Part shown: in pieces, positions 6,287 to 14,210 of the stretch
How positions within the stretch are numbered: position 1 is the first letter of the stretch
How the letters are laid out: each line of letters opens with the position of its first letter
Origin: Oxalobacteraceae bacterium
GTDB lineage: Bacteria > Pseudomonadota > Gammaproteobacteria > Burkholderiales > Burkholderiaceae_D
DNA length: 14,210 nt
Direction: 5' to 3'
Assembly (NCBI GenBank): GCA_021151485.1
Contig: JAGKXB010000044.1
Span: forward strand, 1-14,210
Notes under the pieces: model-generated
What the model was told of the DNA's origin: nothing
The model's database searches: none
Seen by the model: the letters and a program-made list of their open reading frames with translations, nothing else
Translations under genes and position numbers: made by a program

Positions 6287-8365
6287 TTACACCTTCAAAA
6301 ATTCCTCCCGCATTCCCATCCAGCGTGCCAGATGCGCTTCTACCGTAGCCGGATCGTCACGTAATAATTTTTGTGCCAAATCACGCGCTTGATCGACTAG
6401 CCATTGATCGGTTTCTAAATCAGCAAAACGTAGCATAGCAACACCTGATTGCCGAGCGCCGAGGAATTCACCGGGGCCGCGTAGGGCTAAATCCTGGCGT
6501 GCGATTTCGAAGCCATCGGTACTGGCGCGCATGGTTAATAGGCGTTGTTTGGATTGCATGCCTAGCGGGCTTTGATATAGCAATAAGCATACGCTAGCCG
6601 CTGATCCACGCCCGATGCGCCCGCGTAACTGATGGAGTTGTGACAATCCGAAACGTTCGGCATGTTCTATCACCATCAGCGAGGCATTGGGGACGTCTAC
6701 GCCGACTTCAATCACCGTAGTCGCGACGAGTAGTTGAATGTTGCCTTTGATGAAGGCATCCATCACGCTTTGTTTTTCGGTGGTTTTTAAACGGCCATGT
6801 ACCAGGCCTATTTGTAATTCTGGTAAAGCTGCTGTCAGCATGGCATGCGTATCGGTCGCAGTTTGGAGTTGCAAGGCTTCTGATTCTTCTATCAGCGGGC
6901 AGACCCAATAAATTTGACGGCCATTTTGCGCGGCGGCACGTATGCGTTGGATGACTTCTTCACGTCTTTCTTGATCAATGGTGCGAGTGACGATGGGGCT
7001 GCGGCCTGGTGGGAGTTCGTCTATGGTCGATACTTCCAGATCGGCGTAATACGTCATTGCCAGCGTGCGTGGAATGGGTGTGGCGGACATCATCAACTGA
7101 TGTGGCATATGTTGACCTCCGCTTTTATTGCGTAAAGCCAAACGCTGGCCCACACCAAAACGATGTTGCTCGTCCACAATCACCAAGCCTAATTTGGCGA
7201 ATTGCACCGTTTCCTGGATTAAAGCGTGCGTACCAATCACCAATTGCGCAGCACCGGAAGCAATCAAGGCCTGTGCGTTTTCTTTTTCTTTCTTTTTTAA
7301 ACTACCAGTCAGCCATGCCAGCGTGACGCCTAGTGGTTCCATCCAGGCAGCAATCTTACGGAAATGTTGTTCGGCCAGAATTTCAGTCGGTGCCATCAAC
7401 ACGGTTTGGAAACCGCTATCCATCGCTTGTGCGGCAGCAAGTGCCGCGACCACTGTTTTGCCGCTGCCGACATCGCCTTGCAGCAAGCGTTGCATGGGAA
7501 ATTGCAGACATAAATCCGCACGGATTTCGTCTACTACCCGTTGTTGTGCGTTGGTTAAGGTAAATGGCAACGTTTTTAGAAAAGCGTGTGACAAATGACC
7601 GACAATTGGCAAAGCCGCAGCGTTTTGCGAACGCCGTGCTGCTTGAGCGCGTTTTAATGAACATTGTTGGGCCAGCAATTCATCAAATTTCATCCGTATC
7701 CAGGCCGGGTGGGAGCGATTGGATAGGGTATGTTCATCAATTTCTGGGCCGGGATTATGTAACAATCGGATTGCCGTCTCAAAATCCAATAGGCCATATT
7801 GATTCAGCAATGTTGGCGGCAAGGTATCTTGCCAATCAATGCGTGCCATGGCGGTGGCAATTTCTTTACGTAAGAAGGTTTGCGACAAGCCTTCGCCAGC
7901 TGGATAAACAGGAGTCAGCGTAGTGGGCAGAGGGGCGCCTTCCAGAATAATTTTGTAGATTGGGTGCACCATTTCGGTACCAAAAAATCCATGTCGTAGT
8001 TCACCTCGAACACGTATTCTGGTTCCTGCTGCCAGTTGTTTAACCTGATTGGCGTAAAAATGCAGGAAGCGGATGTTTAATTGTCCTGATTCATCAGCCA
8101 AAGTTAGGATGAGTTGTTTGCGCTGTTGGGCTTGAATTGTGCAGGTTTGGATGATGCCTTCTACTTGTACCACAGCCCCATGCATGAGATTGGCAGAACG
8201 AATAGAGACGATTTTTGTTTCATCCTCATAACGCATCGGCAGATGCAATACCAACGCCATGTCGGTGGATAAACCCAGTTTGATGAGTTTTTCCCGCGAC
8301 TTGCTGATTTTGCTGGTTGTCACGACTTTTTTTGTTTTTTGATCAAGCGCTGGCATGTTGGTCAT
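6287..8365 (-). CDS. recG: ATP-dependent DNA helicase RecG
   Basis: RecG is a monomeric double-strand DNA translocase that regresses stalled replication forks and remodels branched intermediates and R-loops. The 692-residue product equals the usual length (E. coli 693, from memory). An N-terminal wedge/OB-fold region (about 20-150) precedes the helicase core: Walker A GDVGSGKT (297-304), TAxxR-like APTEILAEQH (325-334), DEQH (398-401), SATPIPRT (427-434), VATTVIEVGVDVPNA (547-561), and motif VI with QLRGRIGRG (579-587). The frame is intact. It starts at ATG 8365; a second ATG three codons in (8356) is possible and neither has a clear Shine-Dalgarno sequence. It is divergent from queA, with 125 bases between the two starts, and convergent with the small secreted protein gene. 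Confidence 0.98.
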   Translation of the reverse strand: MTNMPALDQKTKKVVTTSKISKSREKLIKLGLSTDMALVLHLPMRYEDETKIVSIRSANLMHGAVVQVEGIIQTCTIQAQQRKQLILTLADESGQLNIRFLHFYANQVKQLAAGTRIRVRGELRHGFFGTEMVHPIYKIILEGAPLPTTLTPVYPAGEGLSQTFLRKEIATAMARIDWQDTLPPTLLNQYGLLDFETAIRLLHNPGPEIDEHTLSNRSHPAWIRMKFDELLAQQCSLKRAQAARRSQNAAALPIVGHLSHAFLKTLPFTLTNAQQRVVDEIRADLCLQFPMQRLLQGDVGSGKTVVAALAAAQAMDSGFQTVLMAPTEILAEQHFRKIAAWMEPLGVTLAWLTGSLKKKEKENAQALIASGAAQLVIGTHALIQETVQFAKLGLVIVDEQHRFGVGQRLALRNKSGGQHMPHQLMMSATPIPRTLAMTYYADLEVSTIDELPPGRSPIVTRTIDQERREEVIQRIRAAAQNGRQIYWVCPLIEESEALQLQTATDTHAMLTAALPELQIGLVHGRLKTTEKQSVMDAFIKGNIQLLVATTVIEVGVDVPNASLMVIEHAERFGLSQLHQLRGRIGRGSAASVCLLLYQSPLGMQSKQRLLTMRASTDGFEIARQDLALRGPGEFLGARQSGVAMLRFADLETDQWLVDQARDLAQKLLRDDPATVEAHLARWMGMREEFLKV

Positions 8366-8437
8366 GAGGATGATGAAAGGTGATGAAAATATCAGTGCAG
8401 CGTAAAATGGCGGGTTTGCTTATTGCGTGACCTCTTA

Positions 8438-8454
8438 TTGTACGTATTTGTACG
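8438..8454. promoter_or_regulatory. Phased direct repeat TTGTACG in the recG-queA divergent region
   Basis: TTGTACG occurs at 8438-8444 and again at 8448-8454, exactly one helical turn (10 bases) apart, followed by the related TTGATAT at 8458. It lies between two divergent genes, where a shared regulatory site could act. No good -10/-35 pair was found here on either strand. Confidence 0.25.
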
Positions 8455-8490
8455 ATCTTGATATTTACATTATTTCATCCATTCCAAACC

Positions 8491-9519
8491 ATGTATTCGC
8501 TTTCAGACTTCGATTTTGATTTGCCGCAAGAACGTATTGCACAATTACCGTTACCAGAACGCACTGCTTCCCGTTTATTGCATGTTGATGGCGATCATTT
8601 AATCGATCGCAGTTTTGCCGACATCGTCACGCAATTATCTCCTGGCGATTTGCTGGTGTTTAACGATACCAGGGTATTAAAAGCACGTTTTTTCGGTGCA
8701 AAAGAAAGCGGTGGTAAGGTAGAAGTCTTGATCGAGCGTGTGCTGGATAATCGTACCGTTTATGCGCAAATTCGTGCCTCAAAATCGCCAGCAGCAGGCA
8801 GCACAATACGCCTGGCAGATGCGTTTGACGTCGTGGTTGGCGAGCGTGCTGGAGAGTTTTATACATTATCATTTCCATCGGACGTGTTTGAATTGATAGA
8901 AGCGCATGGCCGTTTACCATTGCCACCTTACATTAGTCATGAAGCTGATGAATTTGACGAAACACGTTATCAAACCGTGTATTCCAAAGTGGCCGGAGCC
9001 GTAGCGGCGCCAACCGCGGGTTTGCATTTCGATCAAGCCTTATTAAACAAATTGGCCGATATGGGCGTGCAATTTGCCTACGTGACTTTGCATGTTGGTG
9101 CAGGGACATTTCAGCCAGTGCGACATGAAAATTTGGCAGAGCACAAAATGCATACCGAGTGGTACACCTTGCCGCAAGCAACAGTCGACGCCGTTCAAGC
9201 AGCAAAAGCCGCGGGTCGTGCCGTGGTGGCAGTCGGCACGACTAGTTTGCGCGCGCTGGAGTCTGCTTCGCAATCAGGCACACTGCAGGCTGGCAGTGGC
9301 GATACTGATTTATTCATTACGCCTGGTTATACATTTCAAACCGTGACACGTTTGATTACCAATTTTCATCTCCCCAAATCAACTTTGCTCATGCTGGTGT
9401 CGGCTTTTGCTGGCTATGAACGCATGCGCACGGCTTATCAGCATGCGATTGAGAAGGAATATCGCTTTTTTAGTTATGGGGATGCGATGTTGTTAACGTG
9501 CGTGAAATTTGCAGGTTGA
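8491..9519 (+). CDS. queA: S-adenosylmethionine:tRNA ribosyltransferase-isomerase QueA
   Basis: QueA transfers and isomerises the ribosyl group of S-adenosylmethionine onto preQ1 in tRNA position 34, giving epoxyqueuosine. I start it at ATG 8491 ([12 protein letters not shown], the usual N-terminus in this group), giving 342 residues. An in-frame TTG at 8458 would add 11 unconserved residues. Family segments are all present: [14 protein letters not shown] (54-67), [13 protein letters not shown] (96-108), GRLPLPPYI (140-148), [13 protein letters not shown] (169-181), [15 protein letters not shown] (197-211), [15 protein letters not shown] and [20 protein letters not shown] near the end. tgt follows 44 bases downstream on the same strand and catalyses the preceding step, so co-transcription is likely. 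Confidence 0.97.
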   Translation: MYSLSDFDFDLPQERIAQLPLPERTASRLLHVDGDHLIDRSFADIVTQLSPGDLLVFNDTRVLKARFFGAKESGGKVEVLIERVLDNRTVYAQIRASKSPAAGSTIRLADAFDVVVGERAGEFYTLSFPSDVFELIEAHGRLPLPPYISHEADEFDETRYQTVYSKVAGAVAAPTAGLHFDQALLNKLADMGVQFAYVTLHVGAGTFQPVRHENLAEHKMHTEWYTLPQATVDAVQAAKAAGRAVVAVGTTSLRALESASQSGTLQAGSGDTDLFITPGYTFQTVTRLITNFHLPKSTLLMLVSAFAGYERMRTAYQHAIEKEYRFFSYGDAMLLTCVKFAG

Positions 9520-9548
9520 AATACGTGTGATAAATAAAGAATACGTAG

Positions 9549-10703
<1,155 letters not shown>

Positions 10704-10718
10704 GTTTTATAAGTTGCA

Positions 10719-10746
10719 TTGGCATTACACAGCCTGGTGCTAAAAT
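10719..10746 (+). promoter_or_regulatory. Probable sigma-70 promoter of yajC
   Basis: TTGGCA (10719-10724) and TAAAAT (10741-10746) each match five of six consensus bases with a 16-base spacer. TGC directly before the -10 makes an extended -10 element. It lies between tgt and yajC, so yajC can be transcribed apart from queA-tgt. Confidence 0.6.
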
Positions 10747-10805
10747 ACCGCGCTGTTTTTTGAGCTTTTTACTATTCTTATTATCAAATTAATTAAAGGC
10801 ACACC

Positions 10806-11144
10806 ATGTTCATTTCTAACGCTTACGCACAAGCTTCAGCAGATGCTGCTGGCGCTGCGGGTTTGGGTAGCAGTTTCGCGAATTTTCTCCCTATCATCAT
10901 CATGTTCTTGGTGTTGTATTTTTTGATGATACGCCCACAGGTAAAGCGTCAAAAAGAACAAAAAAACATGATGGATGCCTTAGCAAAAGGCGATGAAGTT
11001 GTGACAGCTGGTGGCATATTGGGCAAAATCACCAAGGTTTCTGACGCGTACGTTACATTGGAAATCGCAGAAAATACTGAAATTTTGGTGCAAAAGTCTG
11101 CGGTGAGTACTTTGTTGCCTAAAGGTAGCATCAAGAGTTTATAA
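10806..11144 (+). CDS. yajC: Sec translocon accessory subunit YajC
   Basis: YajC is a small inner-membrane protein that binds SecD-SecF and the SecYEG channel. The 112-residue product has a short N-terminal segment with SNAYAQ, a single membrane helix (about 26-42), then the family hallmark MIRPQVKRQKE (41-51) and a cytoplasmic domain with LAKGDEVVTAGGILGKI. Length and layout are usual. AAAGG lies 6 bases before the ATG. The gene is followed by a terminator-like hairpin before secD. Confidence 0.97.
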   Translation: MFISNAYAQASADAAGAAGLGSSFANFLPIIIMFLVLYFLMIRPQVKRQKEQKNMMDALAKGDEVVTAGGILGKITKVSDAYVTLEIAENTEILVQKSAVSTLLPKGSIKSL

Positions 11145-11155
11145 AATGAAGAAAT

Positions 11156-11180
11156 GGCACGATATCGTGCCTTATTTTTT
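11156..11180 (+). terminator. Hairpin with T-rich tail between yajC and secD
   Basis: GGCACG (11156-11161) pairs with CGTGCC (11166-11171) around ATAT, and TTATTTTTT follows. The short GC-rich stem and T-tract fit an intrinsic terminator 11 bases after the yajC stop. It may be partial, since secD and secF normally belong to the same operon as yajC. Confidence 0.7.
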
Positions 11181-11230
11181 ATCCATCTTTATTGAATAGT
11201 TTGATAAGTTCTGGTGTTTACAAGCTTAAT

Positions 11231-11250
11231 TATTCAAACTGGTTTGAATA
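11231..11250. promoter_or_regulatory. Perfect 9-bp inverted repeat just upstream of secD
   Basis: TATTCAAAC (11231-11239) and GTTTGAATA (11242-11250) flank TG, ending 16 bases before the secD start codon and overlapping the approach to its ribosome binding site. After it, GGTTTGAATA, GGTTTAATA and GGTTTTTATG run as a degenerate direct repeat up to the start. It could be an operator or an RNA hairpin that affects secD translation. Confidence 0.45.
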
Positions 11251-11266
11251 GGTTTAATAGGTTTTT

Positions 11267-13117
11267 ATGAATCGTTATCCCATTTGGAAATACATTGTCA
11301 TTCTTGTCACCTTGTTATTTGGCGCCTTGTACACCGCGCCTAATTATTTTGGTGAATCTCCCGCGTTGCAAGTCAGTAGCGGTAAAGCGACGGTTAAAGT
11401 CGAACGTGGCATGGTTGCTTCGGTTGAACAAGCATTGCAAAAAGGTCACTTAAAATCAGAAAGTGTTTTTTATGAAGTGCACGGCACTCAGGCTACGGTG
11501 CGAGTGCGCTTTTCCGATACCGATACGCAGTTCAAAGCGAAAGCATTATTAGAAAAGGAATTGAACACAGATCCCTCTGATCCTAATTATTTGTTAGCGT
11601 TTAATTTGATGCCCAATACACCAAATTGGCTGCAAAGTTTGCGTGCTTTGCCGATGAATTTGGGATTGGATTTGCGTGGCGGCGTGCATTTTTTGATGCA
11701 AGTTGATACAAAGGCACTGATTAATAAGCGTGTGCAAGGAATACAAAGCAGTGTGCGCAGTATTTTGCGGGATAAAAACGTGCGCCATGCGGGCATCAGC
11801 CGAAATGGCGATACGGTTGTGATTCAATTCCGTGAAGCAGAGACACAGGCTAAAGCAAAACAGATTCTTGCGGCGCAAATGCCGGATGTCGCGCTGAACG
11901 CAGTGTCTGGCTCGCTGGATTTGGTTGTGAGTTTGCAAACAACTGCATTGAAAAAAGCAATTGATGATGGCGTGCAGCAGAATATTGTGACTTTGGCTAA
12001 ACGCGTGAATGAACTTGGCGTCGCCGAACCCATCATCCAACGACAGAATATTGATCGTATTGTGGTTGAGTTGCCGGGCGTACAAGATGTGGCACGTGCC
12101 AAGGATATTATTGGCCGTACTGCGACCTTGGAGGTACGTTTGGTTGATGAGAGCGTAATGCGTGGTACGGAAGAAACCGCAAATATTCCTTTGGGGTCTG
12201 AGCTGTTTAAAGTAGGAAAAAACGCACCGGTCGTTCTTTATAAAGATCCGATTATTACTGGTGACTATATTTCCAGCGCCTCCGCCAGCTTCGATCAAAA
12301 TCAGCAGGCGGCTGTTAGCATTGACTTGAACGGTGACGGTGGTCGCAAAATGCGGGAAGCCACGCGCAATAAGATAGGCAAAGCTATGTCTATCGTATTG
12401 TTCGAAAAAAATAAAGGCGAGGTATTAACCGTAGCAACTATTCGTGATGAACTGGGGTCGCGTTTTCAAATTACCGGTATGGGAAATTCGGAGGCAGCAA
12501 CTGACCTTGCTTTGTTGTTGCGTGCGGGCTCTTTGTCCGCGCCAATGGAAATCATAGAAGAAAAAACCATTGGGCCACAATTAGGTGCGGATAATATCAA
12601 ACGCGGTTTTAATGCAACGCTGTATGGCTTTGCTGCGATCGCTGTTTTTATGATTTGTTACTACTTGCTGTTTGGTTTTTTCAGCGTATTGGCACTGGGG
12701 GTTAACGTATTGTTATTGTTGGCGTTGTTGTCTCTGTTGCAGGCGACGTTAACCTTGCCTGGTATTGCGGCAATTGCTTTGGCACTAGGGATGGCGATTG
12801 ATGCCAACGTTTTGATTAACGAGCGCATTAGAGAGGAGTTGCGTGCTGGTAGTACGGCACAAGCTGCGATTGCAGCTGGTTTTGACCGTGCTTGGGCCAC
12901 GATTTTGGATTCCAATGTGACTACTTTAATTGTGGGTTTCGCGTTGTTAGTGTTTGGTTCGGGTCCGGTGCGCGGTTTTGCTGTAGTGCATTGTCTGGGG
13001 ATTTTAACTTCGATGTTTTCCGCGGTATTTGTTTCGCGTGGGGTTGTTAATTTGTGGTATGGGCGTAAGAAAAAATTGACATCTATTGCGATTGGGCAAA
13101 TTTGGAAGCCGCGCTAG
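11267..13117 (+). CDS. secD: Protein translocase subunit SecD
   Basis: SecD, with SecF, uses the proton gradient to pull secreted proteins out of the SecYEG channel on the periplasmic side. The 616-residue product matches E. coli SecD in length (615, from memory). It has an N-terminal membrane helix (about 8-25), the D1 motif LGLDLRGG (132-139), a large periplasmic P1 domain, and five C-terminal helices from about 447 on. The last part contains GMAIDANVLINERIREE with the conserved membrane Asp512, part of the proton path. The C-terminus is basic. AGG about 6 bases before the ATG is the likely ribosome binding site. Confidence 0.98.
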   Translation: MNRYPIWKYIVILVTLLFGALYTAPNYFGESPALQVSSGKATVKVERGMVASVEQALQKGHLKSESVFYEVHGTQATVRVRFSDTDTQFKAKALLEKELNTDPSDPNYLLAFNLMPNTPNWLQSLRALPMNLGLDLRGGVHFLMQVDTKALINKRVQGIQSSVRSILRDKNVRHAGISRNGDTVVIQFREAETQAKAKQILAAQMPDVALNAVSGSLDLVVSLQTTALKKAIDDGVQQNIVTLAKRVNELGVAEPIIQRQNIDRIVVELPGVQDVARAKDIIGRTATLEVRLVDESVMRGTEETANIPLGSELFKVGKNAPVVLYKDPIITGDYISSASASFDQNQQAAVSIDLNGDGGRKMREATRNKIGKAMSIVLFEKNKGEVLTVATIRDELGSRFQITGMGNSEAATDLALLLRAGSLSAPMEIIEEKTIGPQLGADNIKRGFNATLYGFAAIAVFMICYYLLFGFFSVLALGVNVLLLLALLSLLQATLTLPGIAAIALALGMAIDANVLINERIREELRAGSTAQAAIAAGFDRAWATILDSNVTTLIVGFALLVFGSGPVRGFAVVHCLGILTSMFSAVFVSRGVVNLWYGRKKKLTSIAIGQIWKPR

Positions 13118-13183
13118 AAATTTCAATTTAATTTCTAATTTATTTGAATTTATTTACATAGATATCAAGAAACAGGATGCAAC

Positions 13184-14122
13184 ATGGAATTTTTCCGTAT
13201 TAAAAAAGACATTCCCTTTATGAAGCACGCGTTGATTTTTAACGTGATTTCAGTGCTTACTTTCGTAGCTGCTGTGTTTTTCCTTTTTCATAAAGGATTG
13301 CATTTGTCGATCGAATTTACTGGTGGGACGGTAATGGAGGTAAGCTACCCACAGGCAGCAAATATTGAAAATGTGCGGAAAACTGTTGAGGGTTTGGGTT
13401 ATGTCGATAGTCAGGTGCAAAGTTTTGGTGCTGCGCAAAATGTATTGATTCGTTTGCCCGCATTAAAAGGCCAGACTTCTGCGCAGCAAGGGGCTAAGGT
13501 GTTTGAGGCCCTGCAAGCGCAAGACCCTGCGGTAGTTAAACGTAGCGTCGAATTTGTTGGCCCACAGGTAGGGGAAGAGTTAGCGCATGATGGGTTGAGA
13601 GCATTGTTGATGGTGATAGTTGGTGTGATGTTGTATTTGGCTTTCCGTTTTGAATGGAAATTTGCTGTCGCTGCGATCGTTGCTAACTTGCATGATGTGG
13701 TCATTATTTTGGGCTTTTTTGCGTTTTTCCAATGGGAATTCTCGCTCACTGTTCTGGCTGCCGTGTTGGCGGTTTTGGGGTATTCCGTGAACGAGTCGGT
13801 TGTGATATTTGATAGGGTAAGGGAAAATTTTCGCAAATTACGTAAGGCTAGCGTCACTGAGGTGATTGATAATGCTATCACTAGTACTATTTCTCGCACC
13901 ATTATTACGCATGGTTGTACGCAAATGATGGTCTTGGCAATGTTGTTGTTGGGTGGTCAGACACTGCACTTTTTTGCTATTGCACTTACCATCGGTATTT
14001 TGTTTGGTATTTATTCTTCGGTTTTTGTCGCTGCTGCCATTGCAATGTGGTTGGGCGTTAAGCGAGAAGACTTAATTAAACCAATTAAAGAAAAAGGCGG
14101 AGCAGACGGAGCTGTCGTATAA
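13184..14122 (+). CDS. secF: Protein translocase subunit SecF
   Basis: SecF pairs with SecD in the Sec translocation motor. The 312-residue product has a first membrane helix (about 16-35), the IEFTGG motif (43-48), a periplasmic domain to about 138, and five further helices. VNESVVIFDRVREN (202-215) carries Asp210, which corresponds to the functional Asp213 of E. coli SecF. AGGA precedes the ATG by about 8 bases. It lies 66 bases after secD on the same strand with no terminator between them, so the two are co-transcribed. Confidence 0.98.
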   Translation: MEFFRIKKDIPFMKHALIFNVISVLTFVAAVFFLFHKGLHLSIEFTGGTVMEVSYPQAANIENVRKTVEGLGYVDSQVQSFGAAQNVLIRLPALKGQTSAQQGAKVFEALQAQDPAVVKRSVEFVGPQVGEELAHDGLRALLMVIVGVMLYLAFRFEWKFAVAAIVANLHDVVIILGFFAFFQWEFSLTVLAAVLAVLGYSVNESVVIFDRVRENFRKLRKASVTEVIDNAITSTISRTIITHGCTQMMVLAMLLLGGQTLHFFAIALTIGILFGIYSSVFVAAAIAMWLGVKREDLIKPIKEKGGADGAVV

Positions 14123-14165
14123 AAAACAACTAGGGGCGAATTTTAAATTCGCCCCTAGTTGTTTT
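14123..14165 (+). terminator. Long perfect hairpin terminator after secF
   Basis: A perfect 21-bp inverted repeat (14123-14143 with 14145-14165) begins directly after the secF stop. Its core is CTAGGGGCGAA paired with TTCGCCCCTAG; the A-rich left edge and GTTTT right edge make it able to terminate in both directions. The remaining 45 bases of the window show no supported gene. Confidence 0.88.
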
Positions 14166-14210
14166 GGGGTGATCGGATTCTCGGATGTATCTTATTTTTG
14201 AGATTTCTAA

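Noticed and set aside
7128..7923. Plus-strand frames inside recG
   Set aside because: RecG is intact and full length on the minus strand with all helicase motifs; these frames are its complement.
8458..8490. Upstream TTG start for queA
   Set aside because: It adds 11 unconserved residues before [10 protein letters not shown], which is the normal QueA N-terminus, and has no ribosome binding site.
11594..12298. 234-residue antisense frame inside secD
   Set aside because: It is a shadow of secD without a ribosome binding site or recognisable motifs.

Overview
The window looks like a chromosomal segment of a betaproteobacterium. The order recG / queA - tgt - yajC - secD - secF, with recG divergent from queA, is typical of Burkholderiales, and the QueA, Tgt and YajC sequences read as Oxalobacteraceae-like. 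Base composition is unusually AT-rich for that group. The family-level placement is from memory of these proteins and is an inference.

Left third (1-2481). One open frame on the minus strand covers 1-2112 and runs off the left edge without a stop. It encodes a protein built on nine near-identical 35-38 residue two-helix repeats (alpha-solenoid, HEAT-like), followed by a C-terminal region I do not recognise. Blocks of repeats have been duplicated with a 534-bp period. The 5' end appears broken: an in-frame TGA stands two codons after an ATG, and removal of one base would give a clean start. An AT-rich spacer without a convincing gene follows, up to about 2481.

Centre (2482-6159). A three-gene operon encodes an ABC efflux system of YbhG/YbhF/YbhS type: a lipoprotein HlyD-like adaptor, one ATPase and one ABC-2 permease. 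The ATPase overlaps the adaptor by 4 bp. Three perfect 9-bp repeats lie between ATPase and permease, and a terminator-like hairpin plus T8 lies inside the permease gene. Next comes a small secreted protein with six cysteines at almost exactly 12-residue spacing, a possible operator upstream of it, and a strong terminator at 6221-6250 that separates it from the convergent recG.

Right part (6287-14210). recG (minus) repairs stalled forks. queA and tgt act in queuosine modification of tRNA: Tgt inserts preQ1 at position 34 and QueA adds the epoxycyclopentane ring. yajC, secD and secF encode the accessory complex of the Sec translocon. yajC has its own good promoter and is followed by a terminator-like hairpin; secD is preceded by a perfect 9-bp dyad close to its ribosome binding site. 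A very long perfect hairpin closes the secF end. No tRNA, rRNA, insertion sequence or CRISPR array was seen.
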